Assembly: GCA_947498775.1 (NCBI GenBank) | Contig: CANMLL010000009.1 | Coordinates: 154,981-218,980 of the forward strand | Length of the DNA stretch: 64,000 bases | Direction: 5' to 3' | Source of the DNA: an uncultured Aquimarina sp. | GTDB taxonomy: Bacteria > Bacteroidota > Bacteroidia > Flavobacteriales > Flavobacteriaceae | Part shown: piece after piece, positions 20,701 through 29,324 of the stretch | Layout of the letters: every line of letters begins with the position of its first letter | How positions within the stretch are numbered: the stretch's first letter is position 1 | Notes under the pieces: generated by a model | The model's database searches: none | What the model was told of the DNA's origin: nothing | Seen by the model: only the letters and a program-made list of their open reading frames with translations | Program-made: the position numbers and the translations under genes

Positions 20701-23700
20701 AAGATAGAGTAGATTTTGAAAATCTGGATTTTGGATTTTATATAATTACAGTTACAGATGGAAACATGTGTGAATATACATTTGGTCCTTTCGAAGTTAG
20801 AGATGCGGTAGATGAACTTAATTTTGAAGAGAGAACAGTTGTCGCTAGTTGTGCTGCTGGTCCTACATTAGATATCTACGTTACTGATGGGTCTGGAGTT
20901 AATCCAAACACAGGCACCTTGGATGGTTTTGCATACCAAATAGTAGGTAGTGGAAACCCACCTGCTCCTTTGGATGACTCTGCACCTGATGAACCAATTT
21001 TATATCCAACACCAACACCAGGTATTGTCAATGATCAAAGAATTACTGCACCTGATATTGAGTTTGGTAATATATATATTATAAGAATTATTGACCTAGG
21101 TACTAATTGTACGTACGAGAGAGAAGTGAAAGTTGTTTCACCTGCCGCACCAAGTATAACTTTGGTCACTATTACTCCAGAGCAATGTGAAAACGCTGAC
21201 GATGGTTCCATAATTTTTGAAGTGAATAATTATTCACCAGATCCTGTAGATATTACGTGGGAAATATTTAGAAGGGGATCAACACCTTTTGATCCGCCGG
21301 TACGTAGCGATACTCAAACGTTAAACGGAGGAGCTGTTGATATCGACAGTAGTAGTCCTACAGAAGGTCTTGAGCCTGGACAATATTTTATTAGAGTAGA
21401 AGAAGTGACAGGGCTAAGACTATGTGCAGCAGTTTCTGGATTTTTTACCATAGATCCAGCAACACCAAAACGTATGGAGGCAGGAACACCATCTACAGCT
21501 AATTGTAATGATCCTAATTCTAGGGTAATTATGACTACTAACGGAGGTAATCCGTTTACCGCGGGTACAACAGATGGATATAGATATTTAAGAGTTGATG
21601 ATGACCCAGGAAGCCCTGGTAATCCGGATCCAGCGGGAGTTCCTTCAGATCCTACTATTATTGGTGAATTTGTGTTTACCGACAATACAATAGATCTTGG
21701 AACAGTGGATAATATAACATACCACATATATTCTGTAGATGCTAATGGATGTGTTAGTGGACCAATAGCTGTAGTTGCTGATGTGGCTCCAGCACCAGGA
21801 GTTTCCTTACCACCTTTTGTAGATGATGCGTGTACATACGATAACAACTATACCTTTGATGCAACGGCGTCTGCTCAAACAGTACTTGTGCAACCATCAG
21901 GAACCTTAACTTTTGCGATTGATGATGCTAATGATCCAGCCGATACACCTAGAGTATTTACAAGTAATCCGGCAACTCCAAGAACAATAGAGCTTACGGT
22001 AACATCTGGTGGAAGATATAGAGTAGTAGTTACCGATGGTAATGGATGTACCGAAGAAGCTTTTATAGATGTTTTTGATCCATTAGAGTTTTCAGCAAGT
22101 TTCACTACGCCACCAATTTGTGCTGCAGCTGATGGTACTATAGAAACGACACTAGATTCTGGTACTCCAGAAGGTACTTTATCTTACGAATTATTAGATA
22201 ATACAGGTACAGCTACTGGAAACGTTACAGGAGCCAGTACAGGAACTTTTACAGGTGTTGCTCCAGGAAGTTACATTGTAGAGATTACAGATCCTGATCG
22301 AGGGCCAGGTGCAGGATGTTCTTTTAGAGCTCCGGTAAGCATCGAGGCTCCTATACAGCCCGATATCGATACTACAACAGGAGTAACAAACGCAAGTTGT
22401 AATAGTGCAACACCAACTTCTGGCACTCCGCCCGATGACGGAACACAAAATGGTCGTATTGAAGTAAGTTTGGTAGGAGGTTTGGATCCTACGGCTACTT
22501 ATCAATATGCTATAGTATCGTCAACCCCGCCAGGAATTACAAGACCATTACAAAGCAGTAATATCTTTAACAACTTGCCGGCAAGAGATTACTTAGTACG
22601 TGTAGAAGCTGTAGAACCTAATGGACCAGGAACCACAGATGATGTGCTATGTTTTATTGAAGAAACATATACGGTTGGTGAAGCACCGGCTATTGTACTT
22701 GGAACTCCAGCGGTCACATCATTTAGCTGTAATACAACAGATAATAGTGAACAGTTCCCTACAATCACGATACAAGTTTCTGGAGGAACGCTTACGGCAG
22801 GGGGTAGTTATCGAGTGTCGTATACACGACCAGCACCGCTAACACCAATTGTTGATGAGGTTGTTGTTGATGCAGATGCTGCAGCAGGGATACAGTTTCG
22901 AACAAGTGCCACTGTAGAAGGTATTTATAATTTTACCTTTAAGGATAGCAATAATTGCGAACAAAGCACTTCGGCGACAGTACTACCATTTAATAGGTTG
23001 ACTAATGAATCTGTTGAGGTTACTGCACCTGGGATTACTTGTTCGGCTTCAGAAGAAGTTACGGTTTCTGTTGAGGGAGGAACAACCGGAGATACCTTTA
23101 CGTTTGCAGAAATTACAGGAACAGGACTATCTCAAACAGGTATTACGTTCGATAATGACGCATCTTCACCTGAGTTAGAAACTGAGGTTGTATTTACATT
23201 ACCCAATCCTGCAGATGAAACGCGCACCTATCGATTCAGAATTACAAATGACAATACAGGTTGTTATGTAGAGATTGGTCATATTGTAGAGCAGGTTGAT
23301 TTCTTAGAAGTGGTAGCAGAACAATTATCACCAGAGACGTGTTTTGACGATGCAGACGGAGTGATACGTATTACGGTTTCAGGGTATAGATTTGTTGACA
23401 CTGCAGGAACAACTATCCTTGGAGGAGATATTACCTATACGATCATCGATCCCGCTACCGGTCTAGAAGTGGTTGATGGTTTAGGAGGCCCAATCGCAGG
23501 ATCGAGTGGTACGTTACCTATGTCAGGTGTAGAAACACAAACTTTTGATCTACCATTTGGAGCTGCACAGGGTAGTTATATTGTGCAAATAGCACAAGTA
23601 GGTAATCCTTTATGTAGCGAAGAAGATCCTGTAATTATACAAGGACCAAACGAACTAGAATTGATCCTACCACCATTTATTGTAACAACATGTGCACTTG

Positions 23701-26237
23701 ATGATGGAGCATTTACGGCATCAACAAATGGAGCGCAAGGTACCGTAGACTATAGAATTGTAGAAACAGGAGCGACTTCAACAAACGGAACATTTACAGG
23801 ATTGGCACCTATAAATCCCACAACTCCTGCTATTTATACGGTTATTGCCAGAGATACGTTTATAGATGGAACTGGAGCGACTGCTTTTTGCGAAGACTCT
23901 GAAACCATAGAGGTGCGCCCACCGGTAGACGATCTTAATATAGATAATATTGCTCCTGTTGGGGTGACTTGTAACGGAAGTACCGATGGTAGTATTAGCG
24001 TAACAGTTTCTGGTACGAACAGACCATTTAGATACACCATTACGCCTGTTGTCTCTTTAACACCGTTGGTATTAGGTACAGAGACCGATAGACAAGACAG
24101 TAGTGTCTTCAATTTATTATCTCCCGGCGATTATATTATAAATGTTTATGATAGTGCAGGATGTTCTAGAGCAACATCACCACCAGTTAATATTTCAGAG
24201 CCAGATCCTATTACTGCGATGATAGATAATATAACACCTACCGATTGTAGAACTTCCTCATCAGATGTAAGAGTTGTTGTTACTGCACCTAGCTTTACTG
24301 CACCTTTTATCGTAGAAGCAAGAGACGTAACACTTAGAGATGGGGTCTCAACACCTAGCAACCCTATACTTCCAGCAGATAGAGATCGTCTAGTAGCCTC
24401 GTTGGCTACCGATGCATCTGGAGTAGTAACTTTTCCTGGATTGCCAGAAGGTATTTATGAGTTTTTTGCCATAAGTGGAACATGTAACTCAGACAGAACA
24501 CCGGCCATAATAATCGATGCTCCCGATCAGGTTGAAGCGGAACTAAATCTTGATAACATTGTTATTGTATGTTTTGGAGAAGCTACAGGGTCTGTAGATT
24601 TAAACTCGATAATGGGTGGTTTAGGAAGTTATGTGTACAACCTTGATGTTACACCTATTGATGGTTCTGCACCGTTTACGCTAGGACCACAAGGAGATCC
24701 ATTCTTTAATAATCTTGCTGCTGGTGATTATGTATATCGCATCGAAAGTGTGCCTGGCTCTGGGTGTGAGTTATCACTCCCATTTCAAATCACGCAACCC
24801 GATACCCCTTTTGAAGCAGAAGCAGTTCCCACTAATATTACCTGTAATGGAGAGAATGATGGTTCCATAACAGTAACTGCTTCAGGAGGCTATACAACCA
24901 ACCCTTATAGGTACTCCTTATTTAATAGTGCCGGAGAAAGAGTTTTTGAATTTGTATCTGACGAGGCTGATAATGTGATTGGTAGTCATGTATTCGAAGA
25001 CTTAGCACAAGATCTTACGGGTTATACCGTGATAGCCGAAGACGGTGAAGGTTGTACGGTTACAATTAATCCAGTGATTATTGTAGAGCCAGCTCCAATA
25101 TTAATTGATATTGTAGCAACCACAGCCGAAGTTTGTGCTGGAGATTCTGATGGAACAGCAACCTTCTCAATAACAGGAGGTACAGCGAACCCTGACCCTA
25201 CTCAACCAACGTATACATGGAGTATTAATGGAATTGATTTTATGCCGGTAACTGATCCTACAAATCTATTTGTTGAAGATCTTCCTGCAGGCACAAATAC
25301 ACTTTATATTAGAGATTTTAATGGTGTAGCCTGTGAGACTCCAAGAGAGTTTATAATCGACCCAGGAGTAGAGCTAGAGGCAGCATTAGAAGAACGATTA
25401 ATTTGCCCTGTTTGGAGTGATCCTTTAGCAGATCAGGTTCCGACAATCATTACGCCTCAGATATATGAAGTAGAGTTCAATGTTTCACCAGAGACAGAAT
25501 CATTAGGTGTTATCTATAGATTAGTAAGAACCGATGGTTCTACCGGACCCGCAGAGTATTCTGGGTTCCAGCGTGTTTTTGAAGTTACTCCTGGTATGTA
25601 CGATGCCATTATGTTATTTGAAATGTGTGAAAGAACAGTAGGAACCATAGAAGTTCCAGTATACATACCATTAGATGTACCTGTAGTGCAAATGACGGGT
25701 AATCCCCAGGATCCTAATGAGTATGAGATCCTAGCTACAGGCGGAAATAGACTGGAAAGCGATCCGTTCTATACGTTCTTTGTGGCATTGTTAGAAGATG
25801 GAGGTACGGTAAATGATATTCAGTATCCTTTAGAAGTTGAAGATAACAGATTTGCTATTCGAGAGACCGGAGATTATTTGATACGAGTAATTGATGCAAG
25901 CGGTTGTGAGGTATCTGTGATTTTGAACCTTACGTATATTAATATTCGTATTCCAAATTACTTTACACCAGATGACCCTAATGGGACTCCTGAAGAGAGA
26001 TTCTGGTATCCAAGACAGATTACACCAAATATTGATGATCCTTTCTTCTTTGAAAACATGGACGTAAAGGTTTTTGATAGATACGGTAGAATGTTAGCAG
26101 AGTTTAAAGGAGATCAGCAAGGATGGGATGGATTATACCAAGGAAAACAGCTTCCATCTGGAGATTATTGGTTTACTATTATTCTGAATGATGTTGATAG
26201 TAGAGAGTTTACCGGCCACTTTACTTTATATAGATAA
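14793..26237 (+). CDS. Giant SprB-like gliding/adhesion surface protein with T9SS type B sorting domain
   Basis: Predicted cell-surface adhesin of about 3814 residues. The chosen ATG at 14793 begins a signal peptide (MKRIFQCSKQVLILILLLIG to about residue 29, TSYGQ); an in-frame ATG at 14760 would add 11 residues and weaken the signal. After an N-terminal globular region (about 30-440) comes a DUF11-like domain (VVMTKRVLS then NVGNEDVTEVRIEDIIPANV, about 450-590). Many SprB-type repeats follow with the signature C(N/F/E/A)xxxDGxI, for example CNGGNDGVF, CENADDGSI, CNGSTDGSI, CNGENDGSI and CAGDSDGTA. The last 100 residues are a type B sorting domain (IRIPNYFTPDDPNGT, VKVFDRYGRM, GWDGLYQGKQLPSGDYWF). 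SprB in Flavobacterium johnsoniae is the mobile gliding adhesin, and sprF lies just after it, as here. Confidence 0.9.
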   Translation: MKRIFQCSKQVLILILLLIGCFTTSYGQISRPSRVPFEVVPNSTFNNFRGELKMIGNTSIAPTIRRNGASFDPDNAYNFRGVENGSHRAFGYIDIDTDDDTESSSSAYFERFSTCGRIVYAGLYWSATYYDVNQTTRQSNGDLRPNYNSAIQPDPRPDYRMIKFKPPNTPTGQYVDIVADRVLYDGYPGSPFNPNNGPNDTRPGITPDPAWPNINNNAVVDMPYHCYAEVTDIVLTSTNPDGDYFVADQKATVGPIVDLSSGRSSSSNDLAAGWTLVIIYEDNDLPAKFISTNYGLAAIEGGSTSNPAIPVDFSYSGFRAVDDVPFSARYGIGTYEGDQNFERDQLQIESPLGSGNYPPLFTSPENTINNFFDSTITVDGANYLQRNPASENCLGFDTDIFFIQERDRSPIANGQTSVNFRLVTGSDKYQVFVNTFEVEVIAPKVVMTKRVLSADPSAPPTPGVPNGFVDITDDNVNFNEEVFYNLEIQNVGNEDVTEVRIEDIIPANVDFEDFDFESDGITPTYTPPTFNPDGSINTAGVINLEIDDNVIREGDPPLTFRFRVRVVADCASLRDACSDIIANIARSSYTGVISGVEEGDESVVERDDCSFNVVGASSVLVNDDICFNRAETARICRDQVTLSGGNDFTSYRWEYVDDPSANPLPGSDQQDLLVTNAGTTDASGALIGTQTGTGEYILTTTSTDCRGIRRRFQVLPETTPVNPIVNIIAGLGTNPNANGTTEDCSITGNPFPEIFLCGRSASVNLPSGFGATTVWQRLAPGACPTVSRTDNCPTVDPDCDSEWTTFFRGGTLILGGDPDVDVSGEYRILTTVDDDCPTEVYFNVFQSNFDPRIRKVRDRLCDASGALLVTSTFANVQYQLVRIDPTDPTGNGDVAVGGFQDEPLFNNITSPGLYRVDLREIGSPAEACTFPSNRITINDVSPTFEFNILSQPSCATGDVNTTGSIEVIISNGEPTYSYEITGPVGYTPPPPATTSGLTTPRLVFDDLIPGDYTITAYADDDNDSTNCVEVDMPSISRGNDFTITVTTTATLRCNPDFNPTPDPAPSDVTGFDDDEYIAIVEVTITSTPFSANYRFSTNPDFAQTADYLTPFEEDGNVYRFRFTETNLPVSLGTPFTIYVRDRATGAGCVAQGGTTVNEKVEIEAAVTATDPPCFNENGTINVDVTAGESPFTFLIDGTAAIPTTTPGTGDGLGRYTFAVDPVTNPNPAVTIQNGGISCDEVKDPLTFNVPREIILTLGDITQLECTTTPPSGAIEIRDITGGSGTYEYSIDDNSATATFIPAPATPFTIPNIEGEGAHVIYVRNVVATTLPATPNCQVSEDFSFDPLRSVESVTATPTGSDCAAQTTNVTLSAEPALPSGVSYTFTVTPAAPVTAGVYTLNNETPYTIVATRPDSNCTAQTVFTPPNIDIATITDRRQTSAVSCNGGNDGVFQFTVGNGSTTNPVTTFDYTITRPASGTVPALNITVPNNTTNPVTITGSATTPIIAGTYTITITDRSLGAGSTGCTDTKTVVITEPDPITFTPNVDQRTCTNNVVSVVDVEGGNGPIYNYTLFDNGGTAVGPTRPSTEVYENVPNDNGYTITVTDTDGCPQTSAPFDIIQLTSPVIAEGTGTPTDYCLSGDGEVSFTVDVTTLGTGAHSYTLTRDGALFIGSTNINLTPPVSFTTTPPPALTQAGTYQFTVTDEKGCFDTIDFIINEPIELSAPLVDNIRCNTSGDPTDPYQNGEISFSFVNGYVPTPPAIYTIEGFRDGISIGTVASGAGPTFPNFQTIQPGIYTFRITDGRGCESVLTDPVQLSIPVDPTYDDAPALALNCFGDTGTVEINFDAPNLGDFEFAYPGLTTTTVGSTLLQIPNQGAGTYNYTFTNTVTGCVYPGTATVTTPDELVNTNPSPVTDITCSGDPAIGNILGRISLTFDGGTPSANASSYTYSVTRDGVAFGITPTFFPAPDEDRVDFENLDFGFYIITVTDGNMCEYTFGPFEVRDAVDELNFEERTVVASCAAGPTLDIYVTDGSGVNPNTGTLDGFAYQIVGSGNPPAPLDDSAPDEPILYPTPTPGIVNDQRITAPDIEFGNIYIIRIIDLGTNCTYEREVKVVSPAAPSITLVTITPEQCENADDGSIIFEVNNYSPDPVDITWEIFRRGSTPFDPPVRSDTQTLNGGAVDIDSSSPTEGLEPGQYFIRVEEVTGLRLCAAVSGFFTIDPATPKRMEAGTPSTANCNDPNSRVIMTTNGGNPFTAGTTDGYRYLRVDDDPGSPGNPDPAGVPSDPTIIGEFVFTDNTIDLGTVDNITYHIYSVDANGCVSGPIAVVADVAPAPGVSLPPFVDDACTYDNNYTFDATASAQTVLVQPSGTLTFAIDDANDPADTPRVFTSNPATPRTIELTVTSGGRYRVVVTDGNGCTEEAFIDVFDPLEFSASFTTPPICAAADGTIETTLDSGTPEGTLSYELLDNTGTATGNVTGASTGTFTGVAPGSYIVEITDPDRGPGAGCSFRAPVSIEAPIQPDIDTTTGVTNASCNSATPTSGTPPDDGTQNGRIEVSLVGGLDPTATYQYAIVSSTPPGITRPLQSSNIFNNLPARDYLVRVEAVEPNGPGTTDDVLCFIEETYTVGEAPAIVLGTPAVTSFSCNTTDNSEQFPTITIQVSGGTLTAGGSYRVSYTRPAPLTPIVDEVVVDADAAAGIQFRTSATVEGIYNFTFKDSNNCEQSTSATVLPFNRLTNESVEVTAPGITCSASEEVTVSVEGGTTGDTFTFAEITGTGLSQTGITFDNDASSPELETEVVFTLPNPADETRTYRFRITNDNTGCYVEIGHIVEQVDFLEVVAEQLSPETCFDDADGVIRITVSGYRFVDTAGTTILGGDITYTIIDPATGLEVVDGLGGPIAGSSGTLPMSGVETQTFDLPFGAAQGSYIVQIAQVGNPLCSEEDPVIIQGPNELELILPPFIVTTCALDDGAFTASTNGAQGTVDYRIVETGATSTNGTFTGLAPINPTTPAIYTVIARDTFIDGTGATAFCEDSETIEVRPPVDDLNIDNIAPVGVTCNGSTDGSISVTVSGTNRPFRYTITPVVSLTPLVLGTETDRQDSSVFNLLSPGDYIINVYDSAGCSRATSPPVNISEPDPITAMIDNITPTDCRTSSSDVRVVVTAPSFTAPFIVEARDVTLRDGVSTPSNPILPADRDRLVASLATDASGVVTFPGLPEGIYEFFAISGTCNSDRTPAIIIDAPDQVEAELNLDNIVIVCFGEATGSVDLNSIMGGLGSYVYNLDVTPIDGSAPFTLGPQGDPFFNNLAAGDYVYRIESVPGSGCELSLPFQITQPDTPFEAEAVPTNITCNGENDGSITVTASGGYTTNPYRYSLFNSAGERVFEFVSDEADNVIGSHVFEDLAQDLTGYTVIAEDGEGCTVTINPVIIVEPAPILIDIVATTAEVCAGDSDGTATFSITGGTANPDPTQPTYTWSINGIDFMPVTDPTNLFVEDLPAGTNTLYIRDFNGVACETPREFIIDPGVELEAALEERLICPVWSDPLADQVPTIITPQIYEVEFNVSPETESLGVIYRLVRTDGSTGPAEYSGFQRVFEVTPGMYDAIMLFEMCERTVGTIEVPVYIPLDVPVVQMTGNPQDPNEYEILATGGNRLESDPFYTFFVALLEDGGTVNDIQYPLEVEDNRFAIRETGDYLIRVIDASGCEVSVILNLTYINIRIPNYFTPDDPNGTPEERFWYPRQITPNIDDPFFFENMDVKVFDRYGRMLAEFKGDQQGWDGLYQGKQLPSGDYWFTIILNDVDSREFTGHFTLYR

Positions 26238-26330
26238 TATATAGAGTATAAGAGAGTTATAAAACAATATGGACAAAGCCAAATGACAGAGAAAGAAAAA
26301 AAGTCAATGGTCTGTAATTTTAAATGTTAG

Positions 26331-27287
26331 ATGAAGAAATATATTGTAATATTCAGTCTGTTTGCAAGTTATTGCACTTTTGCACAGGAGTTTTTTGCTC
26401 CTGTACAAAACCAATATATCGCAGATAACCCATATTTAATATCCTCTGCATATGCAGGTATTGGAGATTGTTGGCAGATCAGGGCTTCGGGCTTTGAGCA
26501 GTGGGTAAGTATTGAAGATTCACCAGGCACCCAGTCCTTGTCTATCGATGGTAGGATTTCTGATCGATCTGGTGTAGGAGCCATCTTGTTTAATGATCAA
26601 AATGGTTTTACAACCCAAAAGGGTATTCAGATGTCTTTTGCGCACCACCTAACGCTAAGTGAGTATAGTAATCAATACCTCTCTTTTGGTATCAGCTATA
26701 AGTTTACACAGTTCGGGATTGACACTTCAGAATTTAATAATGGAGATCCAAATTCACCTGTTAACCCTGGATTGGCAGATATTACTGTAAATGATTCGAA
26801 CTTTGATATTGCAATGCTATATCGATTAGGAAGGTTCTTTTTAAGTGCCAATGCAGTAAACTTGTTACAAAAAGAGATCGATGATTTTAATCCAACCGAA
26901 CCCTCATCGATACAGAACTATTATATTTATACCGGATATACGTTTTATCACAGATTTAGTGATTTAGAAATAGAACCGTCTATTTTGTATCAAAATTTTG
27001 CAGCAGATGGACGGTCTACTACGGATATTAATCTTAAAGTCCGCAAGATGTATCGCCAGGATTATCTATGGGCCGGAATTAGTTTAAGATCATTAGTTGA
27101 TCAAGATTTTAAGCCACTTTCTATATCACCAATGGTCGGAATCAAAAAATCGAACTTCTATGTGGCGTACGGATATCAGGTTAATGTAAATGAAGTACTT
27201 CAACCTACTACATCTGCAGGATCTCATATGATAACCCTTGGACTTGACTTTGGATGTAGACAAAGTAAGTGTGGATGTACTTACTAA
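26331..27287 (+). CDS. PorP/SprF family type IX secretion partner protein
   Basis: Outer-membrane protein of 318 residues, the normal family length. It has a signal peptide (MKKYIVIFSLFASYCTFAQ), then the typical start FFAPVQNQYIADNPYLISSAYAGIGD, beta-barrel-like alternation, and the end HMITLGLDFGCRQ. Its place directly after a SprB-like gene matches the sprB-sprF arrangement, in which SprF is needed for export of the adhesin. The gap of 93 bases to the adhesin has no clear terminator, so co-transcription is likely. A Cys-rich end (CRQSKCGCTY) is unusual. Confidence 0.92.
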   Translation: MKKYIVIFSLFASYCTFAQEFFAPVQNQYIADNPYLISSAYAGIGDCWQIRASGFEQWVSIEDSPGTQSLSIDGRISDRSGVGAILFNDQNGFTTQKGIQMSFAHHLTLSEYSNQYLSFGISYKFTQFGIDTSEFNNGDPNSPVNPGLADITVNDSNFDIAMLYRLGRFFLSANAVNLLQKEIDDFNPTEPSSIQNYYIYTGYTFYHRFSDLEIEPSILYQNFAADGRSTTDINLKVRKMYRQDYLWAGISLRSLVDQDFKPLSISPMVGIKKSNFYVAYGYQVNVNEVLQPTTSAGSHMITLGLDFGCRQSKCGCTY

Positions 27288-27389
27288 ATCGATAACCTCG
27301 AAGCAAGCTCACGAGGGATGCTTCTGAAACATTTTTTTGTTACCGGAGGCAACCCCCGGGGGAATTAAACTTTCTATGAGGGATTAAAT
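27286..27389. repeat. Dispersed intergenic repeat, copy A
   Basis: The stretch begins at the PorP stop codon and includes ATAACCTCGAAGCAAGCTCA, GAAACATTTTTTT, GGCAAC..CCCCGGGG and CTATGAGGGATTAAA. The reverse complement of 49472-49628 carries the same blocks in the same order. The two copies are in inverted orientation about 22 kb apart. No ORF is seen. Confidence 0.75.
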
Positions 27390-27591
27390 TAACTATTCTT
27401 GTTGATTAGGATTGATATTTCTTTTGAGAAACTATTGTAGTAAGAATTCATTTTGAACTTTTTTCACTTCCAGACAAAAAGTGTAAATAACTTTAGTCCC
27501 CAAAACAGTTAAGACCATATACTTTAGCGAACATCACTTTCGGGTACTGAAGCTGCAAACCACTTCCATAGTACCAATTCAGGTTAAAAAA
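27288..27591. other. Convergent intergenic region after the adhesin operon
   Basis: This 304-base gap separates convergent genes. The first third is dispersed repeat copy A; the rest is AT-rich with no clear ORF or hairpin terminator. Confidence 0.6.
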
Positions 27592-28755
27592 TTACCAGGC
27601 TTTTTTTATGCGTTTTAAAAGCAGATTTTTTGTCCTGTCCAAGTATTTGTATAAGGTTGGAAACACGTCATAAACCACAAACCTAAATTGTGTATTGTTC
27701 ATTATAAACTTCCTTTTTGCAAGAAAGAAAAAGTCTTTTTTAATTGTTTTTACAAAACCTTTTAGACTGAGATAAGATTCATATTTAGGTACGGGTTTAG
27801 AAAATTTGTATCCTAAAGTTTGTAGGATTAGTAAATGCGGAAAATTAACTCCCATTAAACAAGAGGCATCTATCGAACTCCAGAATCTTGGATTTAGTTC
27901 TATGATCTTATACGTATTATCCTCTTCGTCATAGCGAAGATCCAGATGCGCTACTCCGTTCCACTTTAATGAGCCCACTAGTTTCTCTACAACCTCAAGC
28001 AATTTGGGATTATCCATGAACTCTAACCCAACTTGAGGAGCATAAGGGCTATCGCCTTGCAAATATCCTTTTTGAATAGTGTGCGCAATAATTTTCCCAT
28101 CTTCTGCCAAAATACTACAGTCGATATCGTATCCTTTTATAAAATTTTGTATTATTGTTGGTCTATTAGCGCTTTCATCTAGATATTTGGCAAGCTCGGG
28201 TTTGGTATCAAAGACTGCGATACCCATTCCTCCACCAAAACCTTCTAGTGGTTTTACTATTACAGGAAATTTCATTGGTACAAAGAAGGTATTGGGTAAT
28301 TCCTTTCCGGGAACATAAAGAAAGCTTTCCGGAACAAAAATATTATTTTCTTTACAATAGGTTGCAAGTTCCCACTTATTAATAACCGTTGCAAATGCCT
28401 CTAGATCTGGTAAAGTAATTAGGCGATCGCACCCATGCAGCAACTTTTTATTCCTTATAATTCTGTGTATGCCTATCTCAAAAATGGGCATTATAATATC
28501 AATGTTGTGTTTTTGAACTTCAGCATTAATATTTTGTATCCATTTTTGATCATCTTTTGTGCTTGGATAATAAATAAATTTTGAGATATGTCTTGAAAAC
28601 CTAACCGCATTATAATTAGAATTCGACATAACAAATAAAGAAATACCCGGTATTTGGCTAAGACAATTAACCACATAAATCAAAAGAACACTTTCTCCAT
28701 CCGGGATTAATACGGAAATGCTCATTGGGTCAGAAATAGAATTTTTTCTGTGCAT
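27592..28755 (-). CDS. ATP-grasp domain protein (carbamoyl-phosphate-synthase-like ligase)
   Basis: Predicted ATP-dependent carboxylate-amine or carboxylate-thiol ligase; substrate unknown. The 387-aa protein has an N-terminal pre-ATP-grasp Rossmann-like part (ISVLIPDGESVLL, about 12-110), the ATP-grasp lysine and Gly-rich loop (FPVIVKPLEGFGGGMGIAVF, about 163-182), and the metal-binding end GVAHLDLRY...IIELNPRFW (about 272-297, Glu and Asn ligands). The C-terminal 80 residues are basic and not recognised. It lies 45 bases after the DoxX-like gene on the same strand and may be co-transcribed with it. An ATG at 28725 is an alternative start. Confidence 0.8.
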   Translation of the reverse strand: MHRKNSISDPMSISVLIPDGESVLLIYVVNCLSQIPGISLFVMSNSNYNAVRFSRHISKFIYYPSTKDDQKWIQNINAEVQKHNIDIIMPIFEIGIHRIIRNKKLLHGCDRLITLPDLEAFATVINKWELATYCKENNIFVPESFLYVPGKELPNTFFVPMKFPVIVKPLEGFGGGMGIAVFDTKPELAKYLDESANRPTIIQNFIKGYDIDCSILAEDGKIIAHTIQKGYLQGDSPYAPQVGLEFMDNPKLLEVVEKLVGSLKWNGVAHLDLRYDEEDNTYKIIELNPRFWSSIDASCLMGVNFPHLLILQTLGYKFSKPVPKYESYLSLKGFVKTIKKDFFFLAKRKFIMNNTQFRFVVYDVFPTLYKYLDRTKNLLLKRIKKAW

Positions 28756-28800
28756 ATAATTTATAAAATCTTAAAACCCTCTTCTTTAGCCTCTATCCCT

Positions 28801-29199
28801 TTATAAAGTAATCACATACAAACCAAATATAGCCACGATAAAGTAACAAGTGATCGTTAATGCTCCTTGATAATCTTTTGCTACTCTTTGTCCAAAAAGA
28901 AGCATTAAAAGCGTTAAACAAGCTAAAAACATGGCAAGTATGGCATAAAAAGTATGATTATCTACAACCAGGTGATAGATACCCATAACACAACATATAG
29001 CGGTGATCATTTCAATCACCAGAATAGTTGCCAAAAGTAAAGGAACCATTTTACCCATAAAGGTTTCGGCAAAATGCCCTTTTAGCCAACCCAAATTTCC
29101 TTTCCAGTCAATTAATTTATCGATACCTGATTGAAAAAATGTAATCAAAAGAAATAATAAAATAGTAATCGAGACAATATGAGTTATAAAGTTATCCAT
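28801..29199 (-). CDS. DoxX-like four-helix membrane protein
   Basis: Small inner-membrane protein of 132 residues with four hydrophobic segments (about 4-24, 50-72, 80-105 and 112-131). A conserved-looking FFQSGIDKLIDWKGNLGWLK lies after the first, which fits the DoxX/DoxD family, where the first helix is followed by F.G..K. Function in this family is largely unknown, with thiosulfate oxidation or redox roles in some members. It has its own strong promoter. Confidence 0.75.
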   Translation of the reverse strand: MDNFITHIVSITILLFLLITFFQSGIDKLIDWKGNLGWLKGHFAETFMGKMVPLLLATILVIEMITAICCVMGIYHLVVDNHTFYAILAMFLACLTLLMLLFGQRVAKDYQGALTITCYFIVAIFGLYVITL

Positions 29200-29219
29200 G
29201 GGTAATGCGTTTAGGGCAT

Positions 29220-29248
29220 CAAATATAGGATAAGATTTGCAAATTCAA
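29220..29248 (-). promoter_or_regulatory. Promoter of the DoxX-like gene (TTG-N18-TATATTTG)
   Basis: On the minus strand TTG (29248-29246) is followed after 18 bases by TATATTTG (29227-29220), a near-ideal Bacteroidota sigma-ABfr promoter. It ends 20 bases before the ATG at 29199. Confidence 0.75.
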
Positions 29249-29324
29249 ATCACAAATCACATTAGATGGTTTATAGTACATACTGAAAGAATCTTAGAAA
29301 AGATTTAGTGTTTCACCTCAAACC

